64,000 bases of DNA from Bubalus kerabau. Lineage: Eukaryota > Chordata > Mammalia > Artiodactyla > Bovidae. The DNA lies in the NCBI RefSeq assembly GCF_029407905.1, contig NC_073628.1:86796501-86860500 (forward strand). The letters run 5' to 3'. Numbering within the stretch: the first letter of the stretch is position 1; each line of letters starts with the position of its first letter. This document shows positions 34,690-45,662 of the stretch, piece by piece. The notes under the pieces are model-generated. The model was not told the DNA's origin. It worked only from the letters and a program-made list of their open reading frames with translations, and searched no databases. A program made the translations under genes and the position numbers.

Positions 34690-36295
34690 CCTCCTTCTTT
34701 CAATCCAGCAGCCCACTCCTACCTGTATCTCTCCTGACCCATGGACCAGAGACCATCATTACAACGGCTCTCTTGTGAATTCCTCCGCTCCTTGACCTTG
34801 GGTTGCTTCCATCTCACCCAAATGACAAACCTTAATCCTGAATCAATACAACGATCCAACATTTTTGCTCCTAGGCCGTTACTGAACAAAATCCTCCCGC
34901 ATTTCTTGAAGTCTTTATATGGGCTCTTTCTCAATTCTTTCTCCATTTCCCACAAGAGATATTTCCAAATTTCACCATTCTCCTCGAGCTCTCAGCCCTT
35001 TGAATATAAATGTGCCTGCTTGTGTCCACCTTCCAAAAGTAACTCCCTCAGCCTGCTCTCTCCAGCCCTGCGTCTCCCCTTCTTGTCACGGCCAAGTAAC
35101 TGTCCTCTGCGCTCTTCTTCCTCACGCCCCCGCTCCTCCACCACTGGACTCTGCATCCTGCCGCTTCCCAGGCTTCCCCAGCAGAGGTTATCGATGAACT
35201 CTGTTGTGATGGACGTTTTCTCTGTCTTTAATTGACCTTGCCTCCCCCTGACATTTGACAGGGTTGGTTACTGCCTCCGAGTGTTTCTCTCCTACCTTGG
35301 CTTCATGACGCTTCTCCCCTGCTGGACCTCCTCTCCGACTTCTCGTTCCCAGTATCTTGTGGCTCCTCTTCCTCTGCCCTCTCTTAAATGTTGGTGTTCC
35401 CCATGCTTCCCTGGGACCCTCTTTTCTTTCCTTGCCATGGCATTAACTACTATTTAATGCCGAGAACTCAGAGATTCATGTCTCTGCCCAGCTCTTCCTC
35501 CTAATGATCCAATTGATTATTGAATGTCTCCACCTGGGTATCTCACTAGCTCCTCAATCCCCTGGTGTCCAGAGCCAAACTCATCATTTTGCCTACCAAC
35601 CCTGACTGGCTTCTTGGATTTCTGAATGAATGACACTACAATTCACTCACTGTCCAAGCTAGAGACCTGGCACTCAGGCTTGACTTTTCCTAATCTTGCT
35701 CCTCCCATCAACCAAAGGGCTACATCTGGTCTCCCTACTTATAGTCTTCACTCTTCAAGTCTATTTTCCTTACTTACAAATGATCTTTCTCTGTGATCTT
35801 CAGAAGAAAGTTCAAACTCTTACACTAAAACCTTAACTGTACACTTAACCCAATACCCTTAATGATACAGCTCCTGACTGCTACCCCTCTTTCATCTCTC
35901 ATGTCCCCAAATCTCCTCCATTCCAGACATACTGAACTATTAGTACTTTAAATTTCCAGACTGTTCCATGTTTCATGACACCTCTGGATTTTTTTGTTTT
36001 TGTTCTTGCTGCTCTTCCGAAATACCCCATGTCCTGCTGCCCACTTAGTAAACCACTCATCTTGAAGTGAGATGTTACTTGTTTTCAGAAAGCATTCTCT
36101 ACTCAGAGTAATCTTTTGTCTCAGAGAAAGTTCCCCACTCCACGCTGTGTCAGCTGCCCTCTTTGGTACTTCCACAGTCCCCTGAACATGCCCTGTCTGG
36201 AATGTGATTGCTGACTGCCTTGCAGGTCTCTCTCACCAAACTGTAATCTTGACTAGTTAGGGACTGATTCATGTGCAACTCCAATTCCCAGTACG
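34690..36295 (+). repeat. Long diverged L2 copy
   Basis: L2-like text in sense order: TTCATGTCTCTGCCCAGCTC, CACCTGGGTATCTCACTAGC, CAACCAAAGGGCTACATCTG. The 164-codon open frame at 34741-35235 (pyrimidine-rich, Ser/Pro/Leu) is part of this region and has no gene signature. Confidence 0.5.
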
Positions 36296-36304
36296 TTATC
36301 TAAT

Positions 36305-36520
36305 GTTGTTGTTGTTTAGTCACTAATTAGTGTCTGACTCTTGCAACCCCGTGGACTGTAGCCTGCCAGGCTCCTCTGTCCATGGGATTTCCCAGGCAAG
36401 AATGCTGGAGTGGGTTGCCATTTCCTTCTCAAAGGGATCTTCCCAACCCAGGGATTGAACCTGCATCTCCTGCACTGGCAGATGGATTCTTTACCACTGA
36501 GCCACCAGGGAAGTCCGACA
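36305..36520 (-). repeat. Bov-tA SINE
   Basis: Antisense; TSD TTATCTAAT at 36296-36304 and 36521-36529. Confidence 0.92.
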
Positions 36521-36529
36521 TTATCTAAT

Positions 36530-37298
36530 AATTCTCAGTAAAGGTTTCATGAGTAAATAAACAATAATAGTCTCTTGAGTAGCAGCCCCCTGCATGTCTA
36601 GGAGGAACAATCACAAGCAACATTAAATGTTTATATGTTTATATATACATGCACATGTAGTGGTGAAGCACCTTTAAATAAAGATCAGTGTGTGTATGTA
36701 TGTGAAAGAGCGATACAGGTTATGGAAGATGACTCATTTACCTTTACCTGACTTTCCTCTTTGCTTTTCCATTGTGATTCTTTGTACTCAGATAACATTA
36801 TTCTGCTCCTTCAACACTTGTACCTCTTATAATACCATAAAATTTCTCAATATTCTTACTCAGTATTCAGAACAATATTCTCATGCCAGGTATTCTGAAT
36901 AGGTAAGATTCTAAAAACCACAAGAGGACTGCCACTTCCACACATTATCAGTCTCCAACCAGTCTTCTTTTCTCAAGGGTCAATCATCTCAACTCCTTGG
37001 TAACATGCTAGATCAGCCAATTTAAATTTTTACATACACTAAGTGACTATCATCTCAAATGAGATTTGAAATTGGCACCCACAAGAAATTAATGATTAAT
37101 ATCCATTTCAATGACTCTCCTTCCCCACTCTGATTGACAAAGGGTTTGTTGTTTTAAAAAGAAGCTGTCATCCCATTACCACTCATTTTCAATTTGTGGT
37201 CATCCTACCCCATCCCAAAATCTTCATATGCTAAACTTTAGGTCTTTCTAATCAGTCTTCACTTTTGTCAGCTTAATTAATTTGAAAGCAACCTGGGT
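36530..37298. other. Unique sequence just downstream of EFCAB2
   Basis: AT-rich; nothing recognised. Would include any extended EFCAB2 3' UTR. Confidence 0.4.
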
Positions 37299-37590
37299 TT
37301 TATTGTAGAACATTAACAATAATCCATGGATAATGTTAACTATTTTATGAATAGCTTAAAAGCAATGTGTTTAATAAGCAATGTAATGTGTCATTCCATT
37401 AGGCTAGACATGCTAAATAGATCTGTATTTTAAACTGTATGATCACCTTTAAAAAACAAAATATCTTCAAATAGTTGTCACAAGGAATTAATTAGCAATA
37501 TGTAGGAGTTATAAGATAAAATGTGAAATTAACAAGGACAAGCAGTCTTTAAAATTATACTTTCAATTAGAAATGAAGTCTTTAGAGTGT
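37299..37590 (-). promoter_or_regulatory. EFCAB2: Probable EFCAB2 3' UTR with candidate poly(A) signal
   Basis: A minus-strand AATAAA hexamer lies at 37304-37299, about 290 nt after the EFCAB2 stop, and is the first canonical hexamer I see downstream. The stretch is AT-rich, free of recognisable repeats and has no reading frame. The actual cleavage site is inferred, not seen; longer 3' UTRs are possible. Confidence 0.5.
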
Positions 37591-37706
37591 TTAATTCTCA
37601 TCTATCACCATCATTGTTATGTAGTCCTTATAATGAATTGAATTCGATTCTGGATCAATTGCAGCAGACAACATTTCTTCCATTTCCTCCTGAGAAAAAG
37701 GCTCAC
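37591..37706 (-). CDS. EFCAB2: EFCAB2 terminal coding exon with stop codon
   Basis: Minus strand: a pyrimidine-rich acceptor (TTCCTCCCAG), then codons starting GEPFSQEEMEEMLSAAIDP and ending MMVIDEN, with TAA at 37593-37591. The first bases complete the Gly codon split with the 43006-43072 exon, 5.3 kb upstream in transcript order. The open frame extends farther upstream into the intron (to about 37950), but that part is intronic read-through. Confidence 0.94.
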
Positions 37707-40700
37707 CTGGGAGGAACAAGAAGGGACACTCATCATTTGCAATCATCTGACTTTTTTTTTTTCTTTCTCTTTCCATTAGTCCACTCAATTGCCGTGGACC
37801 CCCACCATCCCACATTGTGCTGCCGGTTACTCTCCCTGGGGCCATGAAGCCAGCACATTGTGATTTGAACCAGAGGTTCAAAGAGTATGCTATCGTACTC
37901 CTGACAAATTTTGGAGTTATTTTACCTTGCAGATAGCATAGTTCAAGCAACCTTTAGCATCAATCATTTCAGCCAAAACAGCAGGAGGACATGAAAACAT
38001 CATAAATAAGGTTTTTTATTTATTTAAATTAAAATCACTAAAATCACCAAAAAGGCAATTAAAAGGATTAACCTGAAGTCACAGTTTTATAGGAAGTCTA
38101 ATAGTAAACATATGAAGAAAGGATTAAATGGTTGCTATGCAGAAAGGCTGAACAACAAATAACATGGTTTAAAACTGTAAGTGAAAGTGCAAGTGAAGTC
38201 ACTCAGTCGCTCTTTGAGACCCCATGGACTGTAGCCCACCAGGCTTCTTCGTCCATGGGATTTTCCAGGCAAGAATACTGGAGTGGGTTGCCATTTCCTT
38301 CTCCAGGAGATCTTCCCAACCCAGGGATTGAACCCAGGTCTCCCACATTGTAGGCAGACGCTGTACTGTCTGAGCCACCAGGGAAGTCCAAACTGTAAGA
38401 ATGTCTATGAATATCCTCTAACAAGGGTAGGGCAATTTAGTGACTCAGCTGCACCCAGTGACCACAGATGCCATTCACCAGTCATTTCAAATCAGTATTC
38501 TTTGTTATAGTTTGGCCCAGTGTTGCCATCAAATGAAACCAAAAGTTGGATAGAAAATCTGTGAGCTTTAGTTGGGTTCAGATAACAACTGAAGGCCATC
38601 TTGGATACTGGTTTCACCAAGATGAAAAGCAAATTTAGGAAGAACATTGGAAAGGCTGTCATCTATTTAAGACAGAACTTTGTTCTGATATTAACCCAAA
38701 ATACAGAAACATCCAAATTCTCACCTTATTCCTAAAGAGTATTAATCCAAGTAGATAAATTACCAAGGCCTGAGAGTTACCTACCTTACGAACTTAAGTC
38801 ACCTGCTACTACAAACCATGCCTTCTAAGGCGGAATTCAGTTACTAATACAGAAATTATTCAAGTGGGGGTTTTTATGACAATGATGATAATATCACCAA
38901 ACAATGGAACATGCTTGTGTTTTTTTGAAATCATCCTAAGGAAAGAAAGAATGCCTAAAATGTCTAAAAAGACAAATTCTGAATCTTTCTTATAACCTAA
39001 TTGCTGCTGCTGCTAAGTTGCTTCAGTCGTGTCCGACTCTGTGCAACTCCACAGACGGCAGCCCACCAGGCTCCCCCGTCCCTGGGATTCTCCAGGCAAG
39101 AACACTGGAGTGGGTTGCCATTTCCTTCTCCAATGCGTGAATGTGAGAAGTGAAAGTGAAGTCGCTCAGTAAGTGTCCGACTCTTCGCAACCCCATGGAC
39201 TACAGCCTACCAGGCTCCTCCATCCATGGGATTTTCCAGGCAAGAGAACTGGAGTGGGGTGCCATTGCCTTCTCCGATAACCAAATTGGTAAATACTAAA
39301 TCCACTGCCAATGAACTTTGATGGATATGCGAGTCCTTATGAGAACACTGACAACAAACATTTATCAAGAACCACTGTTTGCCAGGCACTGATCTAAGTG
39401 CTTCACAGATATCAAGTTAATCTCCGAACCACCTCATGAGAGGTAAGAACTGTGTATCCCCGCTTAGAGCTGAGGACACCAGCACACGAGGAAAACAGGC
39501 AGGCAGCCCCAGCCGGTGACTGGAGGCACTGGATCTGCACGCCAGCAGAGCAAGTCAAGGTCCAGGAACCACGCTCGGTTGCTTGGAACGAGGCCTTGTT
39601 CACAGTGAAATTCAGAAGGTGGTCACTGCTTCCTCAAGCAAGGAAAGAAACAAGTAGTATTTGATTAAGGATGGGAGGAAAACAGCTTAATCGTTAAAAG
39701 CACAGCCTGGGGGCCAGACTGCCTGGGTCCAAATGCTCAACTGTTTCATTAGCTTTAAGATCCCGGGCAAGTCCCTGACTTCTCTGTGTCTGTTTTCCTG
39801 TCTGTAAAATACTATCTCGTGGGTTTGTTGCTGTGGTTCCAACACTCAGTCATGTCCGACTCTTTGAGACCCCATAGGCTACAGCACGCCAGGCTACCCT
39901 GTCCTTCACCATCTCCTGGAGCTTGCTTGAACTCATGTCCATTGAGGCAGTGATACCATCATCATCTCATCCTCTGTCATCCCCTTCTCCTCCTGCCTTC
40001 AATCTTTCCCAGAATCAGGGTCTTTTCTAATGAGTCAGCTCTTCGCATCAGGTGGCCAAAGTATTGGAGCTTCAGCTTCATCATCAGTTCTTTCAATGAT
40101 GTTCAGGATTGATTTTCTTTAGGATTAACTGGTTTGATCTCCTTGCTCCAAGGGACTCTCAAGAGTCTTCTCCAACACCACCACAGTTCATAGGTTTGTT
40201 ATGAGTATTAAAATTGTTCTTATTTGAATAGCACTTAGAACATTGCCTGGCACATAGGCAGCAATATGTGTTAGTTCAAAAAAGTTCTTTTGAGATCTTT
40301 CCTGCTAATAAATACTACTTGACACCATATACATACCTAGACACATGTGGACTTCTATCGTGTAGGAGCTTGATTCAATGTGACTTATTATGTTCATCAT
40401 ATAACATCCCGGGCATTTAGAATGCATTCTCAAACTGATCAATATTCTGTGGATATTGTGAAAAGCTGCATTGTCTCTGGATGCACTGCGGTCTGATTCC
40501 TCTATTTCAGTGAGTACCATTACCCTAATACCCACTACCCAGGCCAAAGCCTTGTTATGTTGACTCAGCTCCCATCTTGGTGCCCTGCACTTAGTTGCTC
40601 ATCATACATAACCTGTGGATCTCTCTGCAGACAGTACTATTGTATCAAACCCTTCTCTCCATTCCCATTGCCACTGCTAGATATAGCCCTCATTGGGATA

Positions 40701-43700
40701 CCCTCAAAATGCTGAACCAGCCTCCTAACTGGTCCCCCCAGTCTAACCTCTTTCTTGCTCTTCTCACAAGCCTACCAGCACCAGGTCAACCTTCCCACAA
40801 TCCCTCTTGCACTGTGCAGCTCACCTGCTTAGAACCCTACGGTGCTTCTCCATTGCCCATAAGACAAAGTTTCCAGAGCCTCAGCCTCCACAATCCAGTC
40901 CTGCCTAATCTATCTAGATTCATTTCCTACTGTTTGCCGACAAGACCCTCTGAGTTTTCTCAGTCTCCCAAAATATCAAGCTCATTCCTACCTCCCAGTC
41001 TTTGGTCATGCTTTTTATCAATCGATGTCTTCCTGTCATCAGCTCCTTCGTCCATTCTACCTCACTCACTCATTAATTTAACGAGCACTTGCTGAGACGT
41101 ATGATGTAAGGGAGTGCTATAATGCATAATATTTTAGCCCTTCTCCTGATAACTCATCCATATTATTCTACCATCTTTAGAAACCTGTTTTCTCTTAAAG
41201 TCTTCCCAGACCAAGCTTTCCAGGCTGGTCCAGACCACACTGATCTTCTGCTACTCACTTTTTTCTACTATCTTACATTTTGAATTGTTTTATTCCCTCC
41301 TTTAAGACTAATCTCCTTGAGAAAGGAGCAGATTTTAGTATTATTACCTCTCAGTGCTCTTGTATCCCTTACCCACACACAGTAGGCACATCCTGTTAAT
41401 GATTTGGCCATTTTGACTAAATTCATATTGCCTGATATAACCTAGTATTTATTTCCCTTAGCTTAATCCCTCAGCTGATGCTTTGAAACATCACATTTCC
41501 ATCAAAGTTCACCCCTGAGATAATTTTAAGAGGGTCATGCGTTCTTGGGCAGCAGCTCTAACAATCACAGCACACTTACTCTCACCCTCTGCATTCTCAC
41601 CTAATGCTGGAGCAAGTCAAAATGGTCAAACCAGCGGCACATGGAGATGCAGTCTTAGTCTTCCATACTCAAAATTTCATGCACTTCTGATTGTCTCAAC
41701 TGATTAGCAGCTCTGAATTACTCAGGACTCATCTGTGAACTAGTGAACTGAACAGAGAAAGAGTTCTAACTTTATATGGGAAGAGGGCAGGTGAGACCAT
41801 GAAACCATATATATATGAAACCATGAGAATGGTTTCAAGAGCATGTCCATTAGGCTACTGACATTCAGGGAAAACAAGTTTACACATCAGACTAAATAGA
41901 GAGAATTCCTAAAGAAAATATGTTGGCCTACAGAGGTGTGCAGGTATTATGTATAAATATGTGTGTGTGTGTGTGTGTGTGTACAGTTTAAGTGCAAAGC
42001 AAATATATTCACTGTCATTAGCATAAAAATGAAAAATTTAATGGAATTCATATATACATTTGAGGCTGTATTGCCCCTAACTTTACCAACTGAAAAGTTC
42101 TCTAAAAAACGAATTTGGGGGCTTCCCTGGTGGTCCACTGGTTAAGAATCTGCCTTGTAATACAAGGGACACCAGTTTGATCCCTGGTCCAGGAAGATTC
42201 CACGTGCTGCACAGCATGCTGTAAGCGCCTGTCCACAACCACTGAGCCCACACACTGCAACTCCTTAGAGCCCATGCTCTGCAACGCGAGAAGCCACCGC
42301 AATGAGAAGCCTGTGCACGGCAACTAGAGACACAGACCCTACTCACCCACTGCGACTGTAGAAAGCCTGCACACAGCAACGAAGACCCACCACAGCCAAA
42401 AAGAAATATGAACAAACCTTTTTTTAAAAAAAGGAATTTTTATAGACTCCAGTTGAAATCTTCAATCTAGTAACAAGAGTGATTGATAGTTCATGTTTTC
42501 CTGGTGACATACCTTTTATTCTGGAAATACTCTAAGTGAATGAAATGACTTCAATTTATAGAAGTATCATTATACTTTACAAAATCCTATAAGGCAATAA
42601 TCTATCCCCTCTTAACTTACCCTTTGTCCTCTTATCCACCACAAAACTCCAAAACCAAAGTGATAAGAATACTAAGTAAATTCTTTTAACTGGAATGATT
42701 AAAGTATCCGCTAGAACTTTTGCATAATTGTTTTAAAATTATTAATCACTTAAATAAGTCATTGTTAACAAGTAATAAGACTTCCCTAGTGGCTCACACA
42801 GTAAGAATCTGCCTGCAGTGTAGGAGACCTGGGTTTGATCCTTGGGTGGGGAAGATCCTCTGAAGAAGGGAATGCCAACCCACTCCAGTATTCTTGCCTG
42901 GAGAATTCCACGGACAGAGAAGCCTGGTGAGCTACAGTCCATGGGGTCGCAAACACTGAGACACAACTGAGCAACTTTCATTTATAAGTAACGAATCACT
43001 CTCACCTTCTTCAGTCATATACTTTATCAGTTCATCCTTAGAAAGAAATCCTCGTTTAGCTGGATCTAATACCTAGGGGGAAGGAAAAGATAGATACTCT
43101 ATTTTTTGATGAAAATTCCACATGATGATTTTTTTCACATAAATATAAATATATGTAAAATTTGTGGTTTACATACCTCAAAAGCTCGAAGAAGGATATC
43201 TTCCGGAATTGGTCTGTATCTAATTATGCAATAAAAGGAGTAAACACCACAGTATTTAGCTCAATCTCCAAATAACAAATGACCACATTTAAAAAAATAA
43301 ATAAAGCTGCTAGCATACTAGGATAATAATTCATCCTTCACTGAAATATTTTTGGATTTCTAGATAATAAAGTTGAAAGTACCCATACCCACAAGGAATA
43401 CTTACTTAAATGTTATCTGTTAGCTTTTTTCATCATTATAGGAACAAAATTCCTACAGTAAACAAACTATGGTAAGCTAATGCTACACTTTCTCTAGAAA
43501 AATAATTAGGCTTAATTCTTATTTATCATTGATAATTCAAACAGAAGCTAATAAGAATGTTGTTGATTTATGCTTTTTGCAGCTTATGTGCCCTTTAATT
43601 ACACTTTGCTTATTAGATTAATACCGAAGTGGTGGATATTTCTGAGAACATACCAACTGGCAGTTCAGAAGTGTAGAGAAAAACTAGGAGGAAGCTATTC

Positions 43701-43885
43701 TGTGATAAACATTGGCTGAGTATAACATACAAAGTGAAAAGGCCAAGTGTTTTGAAATTAATGCAGTTCTAATCATTACCTCAACAATTCTATTTACTTT
43801 CTTACCTTCTTTCCAGTAGCACTTCAGTCATCACTGGTAGAAATTTTTCAAATCGAATGTATCCGGTGGGTTCTTCTTCCTCTAC
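37591..43885 (-). CDS. EFCAB2: EFCAB2 (dynein regulatory complex subunit 8), C-terminal 101 codons over four exons; 5' exons outside the window
   Basis: Joined on the minus strand, exons 43885-43806, 43219-43177, 43072-43006 and 37706-37591 give 306 nt, i.e. 101 codons plus TAA. All junctions are AG/GT and phases match (0, 2, 0, 1). The product is a calmodulin-like EF-hand protein ending in ITMMVIDEN, which I recognise as EFCAB2/DRC8; the family is about 162 aa, so about 61 N-terminal residues are missing. DRC8 is known as a subunit of the nexin-dynein regulatory complex of motile cilia and flagella. Seen here: a degenerate EF-hand remnant with GYIRFEKF, then a loop starting DPAKRGFL and a last loop starting DPESNSIH. 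Both lack the usual acidic ligands (the last has Tyr, not Glu, at loop position 12), so calcium binding looks weak or absent. The reading frame is intact and intron-containing, so this is the functional locus, not a processed copy. Confidence 0.93.
38182..38389 (-). repeat. Bov-tA SINE (EFCAB2 last intron)
   Basis: TSD AAACTGTAAG at 38172-38181 and 38390-38399; same orientation as the gene. Confidence 0.92.
39004..39276 (-). repeat. Bov-A2 SINE (EFCAB2 last intron)
   Basis: Two monomers; TSD ATAACC(T/A)AATTG at 38992-39003 and 39277-39288, one mismatch. Confidence 0.92.
39330..39560 (-). repeat. MIR SINE
   Basis: Antisense: GTTTGCCAGGCACTGATCTA, then CATGAGAGGTAAGAACTG. Confidence 0.6.
39690..40275 (+). 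repeat. MIR SINE split by a BovB fragment
   Basis: First part 39690-39829 (GCCAGACTGCCTGGGTCCAA; AAATACTATCTCGTGGG) and second part 40193-40275 (TATGAGTATTAAAATTG; TGCCTGGCACATAGG) join into one MIR once the BovB is removed. Confidence 0.75.
39830..40192 (-). repeat. BovB 3' fragment inside a MIR
   Basis: Antisense BovB 3' end, 363 bp; TSD GGTTTGTT at 39822-39829 and 40193-40200. Confidence 0.88.
40595..41420 (+). repeat. L2 remnants
   Basis: AGCCTCCTAACTGGTCCCCC, CCATTGCCCATAAGACAAAG, and later TAGTATTATTACCTCTCAGT-like end text. The 166-codon frame at 40595-41095 is L2 debris rather than a gene. Confidence 0.55.
41960..41982. repeat. (GT)n microsatellite
   Basis: About eleven GT units. 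Confidence 0.9.
42119..42420 (+). repeat. CHR-type tRNA-derived SINE
   Basis: Head GGGGCTTCCCTGGTGGTCCA, body GAGAAGCCACCGCAATGAGA, A-rich tail. Confidence 0.9.
42777..42984 (+). repeat. Bov-tA SINE, close to an EFCAB2 exon
   Basis: Ends in GAGCAACTTTCATTTA about 20 bp from the exon boundary at 43006 on the downstream (donor) side; flanked by AAGTAA. Confidence 0.88.
43006..43072 (-). CDS. EFCAB2: EFCAB2 coding exon (67 bp)
   Basis: Minus strand: acceptor CCCCCTAG, 67 nt encoding VLDPAKRGFLSKDELIKYM and TEE plus one base, then donor GTGAGAG at 43005-42999. The loop DPAKRGFLSKDE keeps Asp at position 1 and Glu at position 12 but has Ala and Arg at positions 3 and 5, so it is a degenerate calcium site. 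Confidence 0.93.
43177..43219 (-). CDS. EFCAB2: EFCAB2 coding exon (43 bp)
   Basis: Minus strand: acceptor ATTAG, 43 nt encoding YRPIPEDILLRAFE (the first base completes an Arg codon), then donor GTATGT at 43176-43171. It is too short for open-reading-frame searches; it is identified from the protein motif and from phase agreement with both neighbours. It forms the linker and entering helix of the third EF-hand. Confidence 0.92.
43806..43885 (-). CDS. EFCAB2: EFCAB2 coding exon (80 bp; first one visible in the window)
   Basis: Minus strand: acceptor TGTCCAG at 43892-43886, then codons for VEEEEPTGYIRFEKF and on to LLER, then donor GTAAG at 43805-43801. It starts in phase 0 and leaves two bases (AG) for the next exon. 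A good branch-point match, TACTGAC, lies on the minus strand near 43893-43899, with a T-run just before it. It encodes the end of the second EF-hand. Confidence 0.93.
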
Positions 43886-43991
43886 CTGGACAGTCAGTAA
43901 AAAACAGCCTCCTATTCATTCAGCAAATGTAAGTGAGCAGCTACTTTTTCCAAGCACTGTGCCAAGTACTGGGGATTTGATAATAGGGAAC

Positions 43992-45662
43992 ATTTCATGC
44001 AAAGATGGGCTCGATAAAGGACAGAAATAGTAGGGACCTAACAAAAGCAGAAGATATTAAGAAGAGGTGGCAAGAATACACAGAAGAACTGTACAAAAAA
44101 GATCTTTACGACCCAGATAATCACAATAGTGTGATCACTCACCTAGAGCCAGACATCCTGGAATGTGAAGTCAAGTGGGCCTTAGAAAGCATCACTATGA
44201 ACAAAGCTAGTGGAGGTGATGGAATTCCAGTGGAGCTCTTTCAAATCCTGAAAGATGATGCTGTGAAAGTGCTGCACTCAATATGCCAGCACATTTGGAA
44301 AACTCAGCAGTGGCCACAGGACTGGAAAAGGTCAGTTTTCATTCCAATCCCAAAGAAAGGCAATGCCAAAGAATGCTCAAACTACCACACAATTGCACTC
44401 ATCTCACACGCTAGTAAAGTAGTGCTCAAAATTCTCCAAGCCAAGCTTCAGCAATACGTGAACCGTGAACTTTCAGATGTTCAAGCTGATCTTAGGAAAA
44501 GCAGAGGAACCAGAGATCAAATTGCCAACATCCGCTGGATCATGGAAAAAGCAAGAGAGTTCCAGAAAAACATCTATTTCTGCTTTATTGACTATGCCAA
44601 AGCCTTTGACTGTGTGGATCACAATAAACTGTGGAAAATTCTGAAAGAGATGGGAATACCAGACCACCTGACCTGCCTCTTGAGAAATCTGTATGCAGGT
44701 GAGGAAGCAACAGTTAGAACTGGACATGGAACAACAGACTGGTTCCAAATAGGAAAAGGAGTACGTGAAGGCTGTATATTGTCACCCTGCTTATTTAACT
44801 TATATGCAGAGTACATCATGAGAAACACTGGGCTGGAAGAAGCACAAGCTGGAATCAAGATTGCCAGGAGAAATATCAATCACCTCAGATATGCAGATGA
44901 CACCACCCTTATGGCAGAAAGTGAAGAGGAACTCAAAAGCCTCTTGATGAAAGTGAAAGAGGAGAGTGAAAAAGTTGGCTTAAAGCTCAATATTCAGAAA
45001 ACTAAGATCAAGGCATCTGGTCCCATCACATCATGGGAAATAGATGGGGAAACAGTGTCAGACTTTATTTTGGGGGGGCTCCAAAATCACTGCAGATGGT
45101 GATTGCAGCCATGAAATTAAAAGACACTTACTCCTTGGAAGGAAAGTTATGACCAACCTAGATAGCATATTCAAAAGCAGAGACATTACTTTGTCAACAA
45201 AGGTACATCTAGTGAAGGCTCTGGTTTTTCCTGTGGTCATGTATGCATGTGAGAGTTGGACTGTGAAAAAAGCTAAGCGCCAAAGAATTGATGCTTTTGA
45301 ACTGTGGTGTTGGAGAAGACTCTTGAGAGTCCCTTGGACTGCAAGGAGATCCAACCAGTCCATTCTAAAGGAGATCAGTCCTGGGTGTTCACTGGAAGGA
45401 CTGATGCTAAAGCTGAAACTCCAGTACTTTGGCCACCTCATGTGAAGAGTTGACTCATTGGAAAAGACCCTGATGCTGGGAGGGATTGGAGGCAGGAGGA
45501 GAAGGGGATGAGATGGCTGGATGGCATCACTGACTTGATGGACATGAGTTTGAGTAAACCCCGGGAGTTGGTGATGGACAGGGAGGCCTGATGTGCTACA
45601 GTCCATGGGGTTGCAAAGAGTCAGACACGACTAAGTGACTGAACTGACTGACTGACTGACTG
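43992..45662 (+). mobile_element. 5'-truncated BovB LINE (about 1.7 kb), antisense to EFCAB2
   Basis: Starts in the reverse-transcriptase part of the BovB ORF and ends in the (GACT)n BovB 3' terminus. It sits in an L2 and begins about 106 bp from the EFCAB2 exon at 43806-43885. BovB is an RTE-class retrotransposon known to have entered ruminants horizontally. Confidence 0.93.
44005..45445 (+). pseudogene. BovB ORF fragment: reverse transcriptase domain, one frameshift
   Basis: A 365-codon open frame (44005-45102) continues in another frame at 45044-45445. Visible RT landmarks: IDYAKAFD near residue 194 (motif A aspartate), GVREGCILSPCLFNLYAEY near 251, and YADD near 294 (catalytic motif C). 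After the break the C-terminal region has YACESWTVKKA and RRLLRVPWTARRSNQSILK. The frameshift lies at a seven-G run at 45072-45078. There is no endonuclease domain, so the copy cannot be autonomous. Confidence 0.9.

Larger units (their letters stand above)
37707..43005 (-). other. EFCAB2: Last intron of EFCAB2
   Basis: Bounded by donor GTGAG at 43005 and acceptor CAG at 37709-37707. It holds a Bov-tA, a Bov-A2, two MIRs, a BovB fragment, L2 remnants, a CHR SINE and a second Bov-tA, listed separately. 38400-38990 and 41430-41960 hold nothing recognisable. Confidence 0.85.

Noticed and set aside
34741..35235. 164-codon plus-strand open frame
   Set aside because: Pyrimidine-rich, no domain, lies in a diverged L2-like region; no splice or promoter context.
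37707..37950. Open frame extending 5' of the last EFCAB2 exon on the minus strand
   Set aside because: The acceptor CAG at 37709-37707 and the exact phase join with the 43006-43072 exon show that this part is intronic read-through.
40595..41095. 166-codon plus-strand open frame
   Set aside because: Coincides with L2 text and is Ser/Pro/Leu-rich without a domain.
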